From contig NZ_CP108067.1 in the NCBI RefSeq assembly GCF_036178145.1, positions 7,889,001-7,953,000 of the forward strand: a stretch of DNA of 64,000 nucleotides. Reading direction: 5' to 3'. The notes under the pieces were generated by a model. The model saw nothing but the letters and a program-made list of their open reading frames with translations. It was not told the origin of the DNA and did no database searches. Below, in pieces: positions 25,993-34,779 of this stretch. Source of the stretch: Streptomyces sp. NBC_00273 (GTDB lineage Bacteria; Actinomycetota; Actinomycetes; Streptomycetales; Streptomycetaceae). How positions within the stretch are numbered: the first letter of the stretch is position 1; each line of letters starts with the position of its first letter. Position numbers and translations under genes: made by a program.

Positions 25993-26868
25993 GTGCCACG
26001 TCAATTCGACGGCAGCCGAGTGCGGGCTGTCAGACGGGGTAAGGAGCTCAGCCAGAAGGAGTTGGGCGCGAAAGTAGGTGTCCGCGGCCCGACCGTGGCG
26101 CGATGGGAAAGCGGCGAGGAGTTCCCCAAGGGGGAGAAACTCCCGGGGATCGCGTCGGCACTTGGTCAGGACCTTGACGTCCTCTTCCCCTACGACGGCG
26201 CCGTGGACCTGCAGTTGCTTCGCTGCGACGCCGGCCTCAGCGTGGCGCAGGCCTCCGAGGCCATCAACGCCAGTCGCGTGCCGCTGAGCAACGCGGAGTC
26301 CGGCAGGCGTCGGCTCCAGGATGCCTACGTGGGACCTCTCTCGCGCGCCTACGGGGTGACGACGGAAGAGCTACTGGCCGCGCAGGATGTCTCGTTCGGG
26401 CTCCGCAGGGTGCGGCCGCTGAGGGAAGCCCGTCCGTCTGCACCTCGCACGGTCGGCGAGAAGATCAACTATCTTCTGGAGCACGGGTACGCAGGCCGGA
26501 CGCCTCCGTCCAACGAGCAGATCGCGCAGGCCGTCAACGAGCACAGCGGCACGACGCACATGACTGCCGATGGTATCGCCGCGCTTCGTTCGGGCGCCGC
26601 AACGACTCCCTCGGACGCAGTACGTGCCGGCCTGGCTCATGCTCTCCAGGTCGACATCGCCCTCTTCCAGGACGACGCCGAGTTGAGCCCTGCGGCCGGT
26701 GAATTCCTCGAAGCCATCCGCTTCCTCGGGTCGATTCACCAAGGCCAGATCCTCGGCCTCGCCGCCCGTGGCAACCATGCGGGGCTGTCGGCCGGCCTGA
26801 TGGCCAAGATCAACGAAGTCGTCGGAGAGCTGAAGAACAAGCTTCCGGGCAAGCAGAGCGAGCAGTGA
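25993..26868 (+). CDS. XRE-family regulator with several HTH-like domains
   Basis: A 291-residue protein from GTG 25993 with AGGAG upstream. The first HTH (about 8-62) reads RAVRRGKELSQKELGAKVGV ... VARWESGEEFP. A second, similar unit covers about 72-125 (LLRCDAGLSVAQASEAINAS). A third HTH-like region with LLEHGYAGRTPPSNEQIAQA resembles the EspR/SCO-type arrangement. A C-terminal helical part (about 240-285) may dimerise. A transcription factor for neighbouring genes is likely. Confidence 0.8.
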   Translation: MPRQFDGSRVRAVRRGKELSQKELGAKVGVRGPTVARWESGEEFPKGEKLPGIASALGQDLDVLFPYDGAVDLQLLRCDAGLSVAQASEAINASRVPLSNAESGRRRLQDAYVGPLSRAYGVTTEELLAAQDVSFGLRRVRPLREARPSAPRTVGEKINYLLEHGYAGRTPPSNEQIAQAVNEHSGTTHMTADGIAALRSGAATTPSDAVRAGLAHALQVDIALFQDDAELSPAAGEFLEAIRFLGSIHQGQILGLAARGNHAGLSAGLMAKINEVVGELKNKLPGKQSEQ

Positions 26869-27120
26869 CGCCGGCGCCACGCCTTTACAGCGCCGCCGAG
26901 CTGTCCGCCCCTGGCCATGGCAGAGCCGGCCGCTTCCCGCCCTCAGCCTGACGCCCTTCGCGGCTGAGCTGCAGCTTGGGGCACGCCCCATGCGGCATGT
27001 CGAGGTAGCCGACGGCCGGGCTTCGTCCGGGGATGGAACGGAACCTTCCGCGTACCAGATGTGGTCCCACAGTTCTGACGCGTACGACCAGGGTCCCGAG
27101 CCGCACCGGCAAAACGCAGA
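26869..27120. other. Intergenic segment
   Basis: No gene or regulatory element recognised up to the terminator at 27121. Confidence 0.4.
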
Positions 27121-27167
27121 TCCCCGGTCGTTTGCCACCTCGCAGTGAGGTGGCAAACGGCCGGGGA
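27121..27167. terminator. Very strong hairpin terminator
   Basis: A 21-bp stem with one mismatch (27121-27141 with 27147-27167) and a 5-base loop, just past the stop of the leftward HAD gene and downstream of the rightward regulator. Confidence 0.85.
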
Positions 27168-27198
27168 CGGCTGGACCAGGCGCCTGCCCGGGGGCCGG

Positions 27199-27828
27199 CT
27201 ACGGCGCGGCGGTGAGGTCCACGCCCAGCAGGTTCGACAGGTCGGCCACCGTCTGCTTGGGGTCCTTGTTGTGCACCCCCGCGAAGCCGAGCTGCTCCGC
27301 CGCCTGGACGTACGCCTGGGTGTCGTCCACGAAGACGCACTGCTCGGCAGGCATCTCCATGAGCTTGAGCGCGATCTCGAAGAGCTCGGGGTCGGGCTTG
27401 CGCAGCTGGTGGTGCTCGGAGATCACCACGACGTCGTACAGCTTGTCGAGGTCGTAGCCGTCGTAGAGGTCCCAGGGCGCGAGGCCCACCGAGTTGGACA
27501 GGATGCCCACCTTGATCCCCGCTCGCCGCGCCGCGGCGGCGGCGTTGATCAGCAGCGGCTCCGGACGCAGGCCTCCGAAGATCCTGCCCATCAAGTTGTC
27601 GGGAGAGACGCCCAGCTTCTTGCCGGCAATCTCGTTCCACTCGGTCTGGCTGACCGCTCCACGCTCGAGGTCGCTGGTGATCCGGACGCCCTCTTCGTCC
27701 TGGTACAGGGCCGAGATACATGCACCCTGGGGAAGCCCTTCGCGCTGCTCGAAGGCGAGCACCACGGGCAGGAGCGGTGTGGTGAGCACGCCTCCGAAGT
27801 CGAGGACGAGGCCGGTGTGCTGAGACAT
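27199..27828 (-). CDS. HAD-superfamily (subfamily IA) hydrolase
   Basis: A 209-residue protein. Motif I GLVLDFGGVLTTP (nucleophile Asp10), motif II VGILSNSVG (about 107-115), motif III LRKPDPELF (about 142-150), motif IV CVFVDDTQAYV (about 164-174). Same subfamily as the 22314 gene but clearly divergent. Probably a phosphatase for a small metabolite; substrate unknown. A TATAAATA box lies upstream near 27940. Confidence 0.85.
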   Translation of the reverse strand: MSQHTGLVLDFGGVLTTPLLPVVLAFEQREGLPQGACISALYQDEEGVRITSDLERGAVSQTEWNEIAGKKLGVSPDNLMGRIFGGLRPEPLLINAAAAARRAGIKVGILSNSVGLAPWDLYDGYDLDKLYDVVVISEHHQLRKPDPELFEIALKLMEMPAEQCVFVDDTQAYVQAAEQLGFAGVHNKDPKQTVADLSNLLGVDLTAAP

Positions 27829-28149
27829 GCAGGAACTCCAGTGCTGAGAATCTGGGCGCCGCCCGTACTGGACAGCGTTCCGGCCCCGGGATACGCGTGG
27901 CGGCGACAGCGCCTGCGCTTCGCTTTCCAGGGTCGGCGGTATTTATAGGGCGGAAAACGATGCCACCCACTGTCTGGCCCACGGTACCAGCCACCCCTTT
28001 GCGGGACTGGCGGTCCCGCCCGAATCTGAAAGGCGGCAATAGCACCTGGGGGCTATTTCCTATTTCACGCGACCTCCCAATTGAGTCGACTTCTTCAGCC
28101 GCAAGGAGCAGTACCTGAAACTCGAACAGTATTTTCGGGCTGCAACGTT
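27829..28149. other. Intergenic segment
   Basis: About 320 bases with no gene. TTTATAGG near 27945 (TATAAA on the minus strand) could be the -10 of the leftward HAD gene. Confidence 0.35.
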
Positions 28150-29385
28150 TTACGCGTCCGGTTCAAGACTCAGCTCCGCGGACTGCTGCAGAAGCTCTTG
28201 AGCGTCGCCCGGGGTGATGACCGCGTAAGCCTTGCTCACTCGCACGAGCCAGGCTGCCTCGCTGTTCGTGTCGACGAAAGGTTTCTCCTGGAGCGGGGCT
28301 GTCGCGTACTGGCTGGCTCTTGTGGAGGCAGCGGCACGGAGCGCCGCGGCGATCCAGTACGCCTCGGCGCTCGGCTCGGGGTCGGGGTGCGACGCGGTTG
28401 TCTCCTCAGCAGCCCACAGGAGCGTCTCCGGGGCGTAGTACCGGAGCTTCTCGCAGGCATCAGCGACGTCCTGGGTCCATCGGTCCAGGCGGACATCGCT
28501 GGGGACCCGCATGTGGATCAGCTCGGCCAGGCGCGACCCGGGCGGATAGAGACTCGTTCCGGGGAAAGCCTTCACCAGGTCGAACCAGAGCGGGTGAAGG
28601 CGGTAGAGGGTCTTCCATGTCTTCCAGCGAGCAGCGACGACGCTGGTGGTGGGGATGCTCGCGCCGACAGCCACGATCAGGAAGAGCAGGTTCATCCACA
28701 TCGCCGTGAGATCAATGAGTATCTCCACTGTGGAATGGCTCAGCGGGAAAAATACCGCCGTCCACACGATGACGATTCGGGCCACCGTATGGAGGAGCCC
28801 CATCCACATCGAGATTCCCATGAGCCTGAGACCGATTCGCATACTGGTCGTCTCGGCTTCTCGCGCCCCCCGCGACCACTGGTAGCCGCAGACGGCGGTT
28901 GTGACGAGCGGGAAGAAGTAGAAGACGCTCATATATACAGCGGCGCCCAATTCCCCTGCATGATCGCTGAGAAAGTCTTCACTTTGCCGGTGGCGGTCCA
29001 CAACGGTGAAGAAGAGAATGGTGAGCAGGGTCACGCCGATTGCGCCCACCGGGTAGGAGGCACGGGCGATCCAGCGCGACACCGTGACGTGTCGGGGCGC
29101 CACGGCCTCGGAGCTCTTGCCGTAGCTGGTCGCAACGTACGTCAAGGACGCGATGATGGCGGCGGTGCTGGCGAAGTGTCTGAGGAGAGCGTTCAGGTCG
29201 ATCACGGGGATGCGGTCCACGGCGTGCAGCGCTGCTGGTGTGTAGAGCCACAAGGCCACGGAGAATCCGGCGTAGCCGCCCCAGAGGGCTCGGCGGTGGG
29301 CGTCACCGTACCGGACGGCGGGGAATCGCCAGACGGCTATGAGGGTCATCACTGCCGCGGTCAGGTATCTGAAGAAGTCGAGCAT
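28150..29385 (-). CDS. MAB_1171c-type (DUF6545) integral membrane protein
   Basis: A 411-residue protein. The first 240 residues form about seven membrane segments and the last 150 are a soluble helical domain, e.g. RLYRLHPLWFDLVKAFPGTS (motif LHPLW) and RLHIRVIEIRD-like MRVPSDVRLDRWTQDV. This is the layout of the actinobacterial MAB_1171c putative-transporter family. In Streptomyces such genes commonly sit beside an ImmA/IrrE-type protease gene and an XRE regulator, as here (29394 and 25993). Function of the family is not established. Confidence 0.7.
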   Translation of the reverse strand: MLDFFRYLTAAVMTLIAVWRFPAVRYGDAHRRALWGGYAGFSVALWLYTPAALHAVDRIPVIDLNALLRHFASTAAIIASLTYVATSYGKSSEAVAPRHVTVSRWIARASYPVGAIGVTLLTILFFTVVDRHRQSEDFLSDHAGELGAAVYMSVFYFFPLVTTAVCGYQWSRGAREAETTSMRIGLRLMGISMWMGLLHTVARIVIVWTAVFFPLSHSTVEILIDLTAMWMNLLFLIVAVGASIPTTSVVAARWKTWKTLYRLHPLWFDLVKAFPGTSLYPPGSRLAELIHMRVPSDVRLDRWTQDVADACEKLRYYAPETLLWAAEETTASHPDPEPSAEAYWIAAALRAAASTRASQYATAPLQEKPFVDTNSEAAWLVRVSKAYAVITPGDAQELLQQSAELSLEPDA

Positions 29386-29393
29386 GCCGTCCG

Positions 29394-29957
29394 TTATTCG
29401 TTCTTGGAGCCACGCCGCGGCGGAGCAACCGGGTGGGAGAGCGAGGACTCCAAGAGGCTGACCATGTCGTCGCCGGCCAACGGCTGACGGCGGGCCAACC
29501 GCTTGATCAGGGACGCCGACAACTCGGCCTGCTGCTCCTCCGGGCTGTCGTAGTTCACGCGGCCTTGGACCAGGGCCGAGGGGAATCGACGAAGGACTTC
29601 CTCCCGGATGTGCTCAGGGACGTATCGCTCGACCTCTTCATCGGTCAGGGTGCTCCCGTGGTCCAGCCACTCGTGCGCCAGCTCATGAAGGATGATGTGC
29701 TCGGTCTGGTTCCGGCTGGATCGGCGCCGGTAGAGCACGACCGTGAACTCCGGCGTCCTGACTCGAAGGCCGCAGGCTGTGCCCAGCCCTCCATCCGGGT
29801 CGTCAAAAGGCACCAGCCGAATCTGACGCTTCAGTGCATGCTCCATGTTCCGAATCAGCGCCTCGACACTGAAGGGAGTGGGCACAGGCAGATCGGCAAG
29901 CAGCTTCTCGCATTCCTTCAAGAGGGCGCGTCGCGAAGGGTCCCCGCGCCACCGCAT
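29394..29957 (-). CDS. ImmA/IrrE-family metallopeptidase
   Basis: 187 residues from ATG 29957, chosen because the upstream extension (to 30107) is low-complexity and family members begin with a similar RRALLKECEKLL helix. HIILHELAHEWLDH (HExxH plus downstream His) is the zinc site. These proteases cleave XRE-type repressors or act in stress response. It ends 8 bases before the start of the MAB_1171c-type gene, so both form one operon. Confidence 0.82.
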   Translation of the reverse strand: MRWRGDPSRRALLKECEKLLADLPVPTPFSVEALIRNMEHALKRQIRLVPFDDPDGGLGTACGLRVRTPEFTVVLYRRRSSRNQTEHIILHELAHEWLDHGSTLTDEEVERYVPEHIREEVLRRFPSALVQGRVNYDSPEEQQAELSASLIKRLARRQPLAGDDMVSLLESSLSHPVAPPRRGSKNE

Positions 29958-30118
29958 GACCGCTCTCGCGAGGTGCGTCGGCGTTCTACCGCCTGGTTCT
30001 GCACGCAACCCGCCACTCTCCCCGCTCCGGGCGGTCTTCCGTCGAGCAGCCCACCTCATCGCCCCGTCCCCCCATCGCCCCTGCCCCGCTTGCTTTCGGG
30101 TCGCCACCCGCCCCGCGC

Positions 30119-30658
30119 TCAGGCATGCGTTGGGCAGGCTGAGCCAGTAGTCGTCAGACTTTCCGCGTGTGCAGTGAACCCCCGCCTCGCTGCCCGGCGT
30201 GACGACGTGTGGTGACCATGTGCAGCACGTCGTAGACGACGTCCAGCACCATCGCCACGGCCATCACCACCCTGCCGGGCTTCACCGCCCGCCGGGGTGT
30301 CTGCTTGACCGCGCCGCGCCGCTGCGCAGACCGCGACGGCAGCGGTGCAGAGACAGAACAGGCCCATGCCTATATGCAGACCCGAGACGCCGGCGTGCGG
30401 TTCCATGAAGTACGGAACTTCAGCGACAACCTCGAACGCAACGGTGGACACGAAGGCCATCGCGATGACGGCGCCCGTGAACGCCCGGGTGGCAATGCGG
30501 TGGACTGGTCGTGATCCGCGGACACTGCGCGGGGGGAAGATGTTGTCAAACGGCTGCGCCCGGCGCTTGGTTTCCTCAACGATGTTCCCGGCCACTCTGC
30601 GTACGGCACGGCGGCTGACCGCATACCCCTTGCCGACGCGGCGAGCTTTCCACCGCAT
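30119..30658 (-). CDS. Putative small membrane protein
   Basis: A 179-residue frame. The basic N-terminus is followed by two hydrophobic segments (AFTGAVIAMAFVSTVAFEVV and GLHIGMGLFCLCTAAVAVCA). The Gly/Arg-rich C-terminus looks out of frame, suggesting the true protein ends differently. Not recognised. Confidence 0.35.
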   Translation of the reverse strand: MRWKARRVGKGYAVSRRAVRRVAGNIVEETKRRAQPFDNIFPPRSVRGSRPVHRIATRAFTGAVIAMAFVSTVAFEVVAEVPYFMEPHAGVSGLHIGMGLFCLCTAAVAVCAAARRGQADTPAGGEARQGGDGRGDGAGRRLRRAAHGHHTSSRRAARRGFTAHAESLTTTGSACPTHA

Positions 30659-30874
30659 GTACTGGCCTTACCCCCCGTTGCGGAACTGAACAGTACGGCC
30701 AGGTCAACCAAAGATGTTGACCATCTAGCCCACTTGATGAGAGATCGTACGATATCCCTACACGTAACGATCCTATCAAGTCGACTGGATCTAGCGCACG
30801 TTCGGGTGCACCCGGGATCCGTGCTCGCCGTAGTCTGCCCCAACCCTTATGCGGGGGAGGCTGACTTACTTCTC

Positions 30875-31735
30875 TCATGGTCTGGTCGGCGGCTCGGCTG
30901 AGTAGCCGCCACCGGAGGGCGGTCGGCAGCAGGGGTGAAGTGGCGGCAGCACGACGGACCCGGCTGCGGCCCCGCCGGCGGCAACACCTGCGGCTGCCGC
31001 GGGAGCAGTGGCCGCTGGCACGAGCCCCGCGAGTGTGATCCCACCGGCCTGTCCCAGGCCCAGAGAGGCGATGAGCCAGGCCGACGCCTCAGCGAGAGTA
31101 GGCGGGGCCGAGGAAGTCCAGCGTGTGGAAGGCCGTCACCAGCAGCGGCGCGAGGAAGAGGCCGGGCAGTACGGCGGCCGTGATGGCCAGGGCAGGGTCG
31201 GGGTCGGGGTCGGCAAGCATCGGCAGGGAGCCGACCGCAAAGCCGCAACCGAGCGTGCGGAGTTGACGCGTCGGCGTGCCGGGCCAGGTGCGGCGTCCGT
31301 AGAGGAGGCCGCCGATCAGGCTGCCGACGGCGAGCGCCGCGGGCGTCATCGTCGAGAGGTACTCGGCGTGGTGACGTTCGGCGGCGGCGAGGGCGACGAC
31401 GTTGAGTGCTCCCAGGGTGATGCCCGCCCCGAACAGGGCTGCCGCCAGGGCGCGCAGACCAGGGGTACGGATCGGGCCGAGCCAGTGCGTGCGGGTGCAG
31501 GACGGCTTCCACGTGCGGGGCGGCCGGCGGTGCGGTGAGGAACAGCGCGCACCCGGCGAGCACGATCGCCGCTGTGGCGATGAGCACGACGGTGGTGCCG
31601 GTCAGGGTGTGCGGGGCCAGGACGAGTAACGGGCCGCCGATGAACACGAGTTCCCGGGCGCAGGCATCGAGCGAGAGCGCGGCTCGCCGTTGGTGAGGGC
31701 TGCGCACGACGTGCGGCCACAGGCCTGTCCTTTCC
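30875..31735 (-). pseudogene. MFS transporter, C-terminal fragment
   Basis: From 31735 the frame reads LWPHVVRSPHQRRAALSLDA, then ELVFIGGPLLVLAPHTLTG, membrane segments 5-6 of an MFS exporter. After a frame change near 31400 it continues TPAALAVGSLIGGLLYGRRT ... FLAPLLVTAFHTLDFLGPAY, a stop at 31089, then SAWLIASLGLGQAGGITLAG to a stop at 30875. It starts exactly where the N-terminal fragment at 23249-23605 ends, on the opposite strand. Confidence 0.72.
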
Positions 31736-31861
31736 GGCCCCGCAGCCCGCGTCCGCACCTGTGGCCGTGGCCGCTCAAGCCCTGGTTCAGACTGCCCCGG
31801 CGACCGTCGGTGCTCCGCGGCGGCCTTCGCGTCCATCGAGGACCTCTACGCGCAGCTGGCC

Positions 31862-32260
31862 GTGAAGGCCAGCGAGAGCTCCGGCGCTTCAGCGTCCGCT
31901 GTCGACACCACCGAGGGCATGCACGGCATCCCGTACTCGCAGGCCATCATCGAGCAGACCCTGTCCGGTGCACGTCATCAGCTCCGGGATCCCGGCGACT
32001 TCAACCACGACATGTCCCGCTGGGAGTTCTCGGTTCTCGCCTCGCTCTACGGCCGGATGCGGACGCAACTGCGGGCCTGCAGTGCCCTCGGCGTCGAGTA
32101 CTCGACAGGCGGCACCTCGTGGGTGCTCTACAAGGCTGGGCTCGACGTCATTCCTGCGCGCCCCAAACACGGCGAGCGGCGAAACGGCCGGCCCTTCCTC
32201 CTCGACCGGGCGGCTGCGCTCGTGGCTGACCGCGAGGCCCGCTCCTCGTCGACCAACTGA
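31862..32260 (+). CDS. Hypothetical protein, possibly N-terminally truncated
   Basis: A 132-residue frame from GTG 31862 (GMHGIPYSQAIIEQTLSGAR ... EFSVLASLYGRMRTQLRACS ... GGTSWVLYKAGLDVIPARPK). The same frame is open further upstream (AAFASIEDLYAQLAV) to the rearrangement point at about 31736, so the real gene probably lost its 5' end there. It looks well conserved in style, but I cannot name the family. Confidence 0.5.
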   Translation: MKASESSGASASAVDTTEGMHGIPYSQAIIEQTLSGARHQLRDPGDFNHDMSRWEFSVLASLYGRMRTQLRACSALGVEYSTGGTSWVLYKAGLDVIPARPKHGERRNGRPFLLDRAAALVADREARSSSTN

Positions 32261-32451
32261 CGCTCCATGCCTGTTCCTGCTGCTTCTGCTTCTGCTCCTG
32301 GTTCATCTGCTGTCTCCGTCAGCGGGTGAGGCAGGTGACGGGTACTGCGGAGGAGCCGAGTACAGGTGGGGGACAGCGCTGATCGCGCGGAGCGCGATCG
32401 GGTGGCGATGTGCAGCAGGACTCCATTGAGGCTGGTGCGACGCCCGCTCCC
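32261..32451. other. Intergenic segment
   Basis: About 190 bases, nothing recognised. Confidence 0.3.
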
Positions 32452-32635
32452 ATGGGCGAACCCGGTATTGGCAAGTCCAGCTTCGTCGAGGCCCTGGCCT
32501 ACTTCATGGGCACGCAGGCCTTCACGCTGCCGTGCAACCAGCTCGCCAACCGCCCTGGATGACCGTGACCGAGTGGTGGCCCTGTGGCGCTCGCTCGGCA
32601 TTGTCTGCATGCAGGTCGACGAGGGGAACTTCTGA
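32452..32635 (+). pseudogene. P-loop protein fragments
   Basis: MGEPGIGKSSFVEALAYFMG (32452 on) has a Walker A motif and stops at 32562. A separate frame just after reads DRVVALWRSLGIVCMQVDEG and stops at 32635. They look like leftovers of one or two deleted genes. Confidence 0.45.
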
Positions 32636-32660
32636 AGTCGTGACTGTCCATCAATCAGGG

Positions 32661-32703
32661 GCCCGTGCTCCAGCCCCGCACCGTGCGGGACTGGAGCACG
32701 GGC
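32661..32703 (+). terminator. Long hairpin terminator
   Basis: Outer 13-bp stem (GCCCGTGCTCCAG with its complement) and inner stem CCCGCA-CCG-TGCGGG, followed by TCCTCCTTCTCTT. Confidence 0.75.
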
Positions 32704-32820
32704 TCCTCCTTCTCTTGCTTGGCCCGCCTCTCGGAGATGGAGTGGGCCATCATTCGACACCCGTATCGACTCGGCGATGACCCTCGTATGTGAGTCGACA
32801 AGAAGTTGATCTCGACTGAC

Positions 32821-32826
32821 TATACT
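32821..32826 (+). promoter_or_regulatory. -10 element, possibly leaderless start
   Basis: TATACT ends 7 bases before the A of ATG 32833, the spacing expected if transcription starts at the start codon. Confidence 0.45.
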
Positions 32827-32832
32827 GAGGGC

Positions 32833-33240
32833 ATGACTCGCAACGACAACGCTCACGACAACAGCACTTCCGGTGCCGAGCTCCCGAAGTTCTCTGTCAA
32901 TGTCGTCCCGACAGGCCAGCTCGGGCACGAGGAACTCGCCACGATTCTGAACCTCTATCGCCGCGGCCAGATCACGCCGCTGATCTTCGGAGACGGCAAC
33001 AAGCCCGAGGCCGCGATCATCCCCTTTGCCGCGTTCGTGCGCCTCATGAAGTACGACCACGCGGCCCATGTCCGCGCTGAGGCTGATTTCCAGGCCGAGC
33101 TCTCCCATCGCATCCAGGAGTCCGACGCCTCCGGCGAGGCGGGCATGACCATCGAAGAGCTGGCCGAGAGCCTCGGCCCGCTCGGTCAGCAGTGGGCGGA
33201 TGACCGTCGTGCTGCCCAGCAGAAGAAGACCCATGAGTGA
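32833..33240 (+). CDS. Putative antitoxin (Phd/YefM-like)
   Basis: A 135-residue acidic protein: SVNVVPTGQLGHEELATILN ... PLIFGDGNKPEAAIIPFAAFVRLM resembles the Phd/YefM N-domain pattern (site for promoter binding), followed by a helical tail. The toxin-like gene starts inside its last codons (8-base overlap), the usual antitoxin-first order. Assignment rests on context as much as on sequence. Confidence 0.5.
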   Translation: MTRNDNAHDNSTSGAELPKFSVNVVPTGQLGHEELATILNLYRRGQITPLIFGDGNKPEAAIIPFAAFVRLMKYDHAAHVRAEADFQAELSHRIQESDASGEAGMTIEELAESLGPLGQQWADDRRAAQQKKTHE

Positions 33241-33742
33241 GCGTCGGCCTGCCATCCGCTTCCTGCCGACCGCCGGTCTCAAGCAGGACCTCCAGACTCT
33301 CCACGACGCTGCGATGGCGCGACCTCAAGGACCACAGGGCCGGCTCCTGCGCGTGGCTCTCAACCAGCTGAGCCGGATCCAGCAAGGCGCGCCGGGCACG
33401 CACCCGCTGGCGTACTTGCCCAGCTATCCCGACCTCTCCGATTGCGAGACCACATACGTCGGCGCGGATCCGAATGCGAAGCCCTCGCACCGGATCGTTT
33501 GGCGGGAGCTCGCGCCCCAGCGCCCGGGCGAGCCCGTCACCCGCGAGGCCATCGCCCTGGGTGAACGCGCGAACGGGCAGGCCTACTACATGGCCGGCCA
33601 GCGTCTGGGCCGTCCTGTGGGCTTCACTCTCGCCGAGCTGGCCGCGCAGCGCGAGCCGATTGCGAGTCCCTCGCGACCCGGACGGCGCTTGACCGGCAGC
33701 TTCGACACGCCATCTACGAACGAGCCCGACCTCCAGTTCTAG
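33233..33742 (+). CDS. Putative toxin of a type II pair
   Basis: A 169-residue basic protein. SDCETTYVGADPNAKPSHRI, VWRELAP and REAIALGERANGQAYYMAGQ resemble the strand-rich core of ParE/RelE-type toxins found in actinomycetes. Overlaps its partner by 8 bases and is followed by a strong terminator. RelE-like RNase activity is possible but catalytic residues cannot be fixed by eye. Confidence 0.5.
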   Translation: MSERRPAIRFLPTAGLKQDLQTLHDAAMARPQGPQGRLLRVALNQLSRIQQGAPGTHPLAYLPSYPDLSDCETTYVGADPNAKPSHRIVWRELAPQRPGEPVTREAIALGERANGQAYYMAGQRLGRPVGFTLAELAAQREPIASPSRPGRRLTGSFDTPSTNEPDLQF

Positions 33743-33798
33743 TGACCTGTACCTGTCCGTGGCCGGCGTGCTCATGAACTCGTCTCATCCATAAAGAG

Positions 33799-33832
33799 AA
33801 TCCCCGTGATGCCTGCAGGCATCACGGGGATT
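33799..33832 (+). terminator. Rho-independent terminator
   Basis: 15-bp perfect stem (AATCCCCGTGATGCC and complement), TGCA loop, then TTCCTTTC. It separates the toxin gene from the converging HU gene. Confidence 0.85.
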
Positions 33833-33857
33833 TTCCTTTCTGTCGGCTCCTCGCCGT

Positions 33858-34241
33858 CTACGACGCGGGCCGCAGCTCACGACCTTCAATGACGTTCTCG
33901 AACTTGTCGGCATCCCCGATCGCCCCGTAGGTATCGCGTGAGGCGTCGTCCCCATTGCCCCCCAGTCGGCGGTTGAAGCTGCTCGATGCGGAGAACTTGA
34001 GAACCACGTAGTCATCGACGTTGCTCTTGCCGAAGCGCACCTTGTGACCCTTGTGGTCCTGCCGGTAGAAGCGGCCGAAGCTCGTGAGTACGACCGCCTC
34101 TCCGCAGCTGACCGCGCCAGTGAGTTCACCAAGCAACGACTCGTATACCTTGTTCACCACCCGGACGGGCAACTTGCTGCGAGTCGCGACCCGCGAGATG
34201 AACTCACGCTTACTGACACGCGGTGTCTTCGTCGTTTCCAT
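33858..34241 (-). CDS. HU-family DNA-binding protein
   Basis: A 127-residue protein. The first 90 residues follow the HU fold: KREFISRVATRSKLPVRVVN (helix 1), then VSCGEAVVLTSFGRFYRQDH (saddle and arm), KVRFGKS. A 35-residue C-terminal tail is extra. HU bends DNA and may help plasmid replication, transcription or transfer. GATAGG-type elements (34255-34260 and 34294-34299, minus strand) lie upstream. Confidence 0.82.
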   Translation of the reverse strand: METTKTPRVSKREFISRVATRSKLPVRVVNKVYESLLGELTGAVSCGEAVVLTSFGRFYRQDHKGHKVRFGKSNVDDYVVLKFSASSSFNRRLGGNGDDASRDTYGAIGDADKFENVIEGRELRPAS

Positions 34242-34373
34242 GGCTACACCCTGTCCTATCGCCGCTCATTACACGGTTCCACTGAGAAACCAGTCTATCG
34301 GAGATAGTCATGAGTAGAGAAGGGGAGTTGGGTGTATCAAGTGTAGTCGCCATGCTTATCGTTGCTCAGTTGA

Positions 34374-34739
34374 CTAGAATTCCAGATCTGGCTCGATCCC
34401 CTCCCGGTCGTCCTCGGGCTCATAGTCGACCGACTCGATGATGGTCCGCGCGTTCGGATCGCGGCGCCGGCTCACGACCTTGTCGTGAGAATCCCCGAAC
34501 CGCTGCTGCGTCGCCACGCGGTCGGCCGCATCGAGCGTCGCGCCGATGCTGCGCTGTCCGAACTCCATCATCGAACTCAGTGCCGACATCATGCCCCGCT
34601 TGATCGCGCTGACGTTCGGCTTGTTCTGCGCCCGCTGCTGCTCCCATCGGCTCCGATCCTCCGGTGTGACGTAGCCGAACATCCGCGCGAAGCGCGATCC
34701 GTACCTGACCTGCTGTCCCTCGTTCTGTTCCTGGTCCAT
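34374..34739 (-). CDS. Hypothetical protein, third gene of the RNAP operon
   Basis: A 121-residue charged protein (RYGSRFARMFGYVTPEDRSR ... NARTIIESVDYEPEDDREG). No membrane segment and no domain recognised. It starts 40 bases after the stop of the 579-residue gene, on the same strand, so it probably belongs to the same transcript as the RNA polymerase. Confidence 0.6.
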   Translation of the reverse strand: MDQEQNEGQQVRYGSRFARMFGYVTPEDRSRWEQQRAQNKPNVSAIKRGMMSALSSMMEFGQRSIGATLDAADRVATQQRFGDSHDKVVSRRRDPNARTIIESVDYEPEDDREGIEPDLEF

Positions 34740-34779
34740 GCCCCTCCTCCTGCTCCTTGTTCGCGTTCCCGGATCGCGC

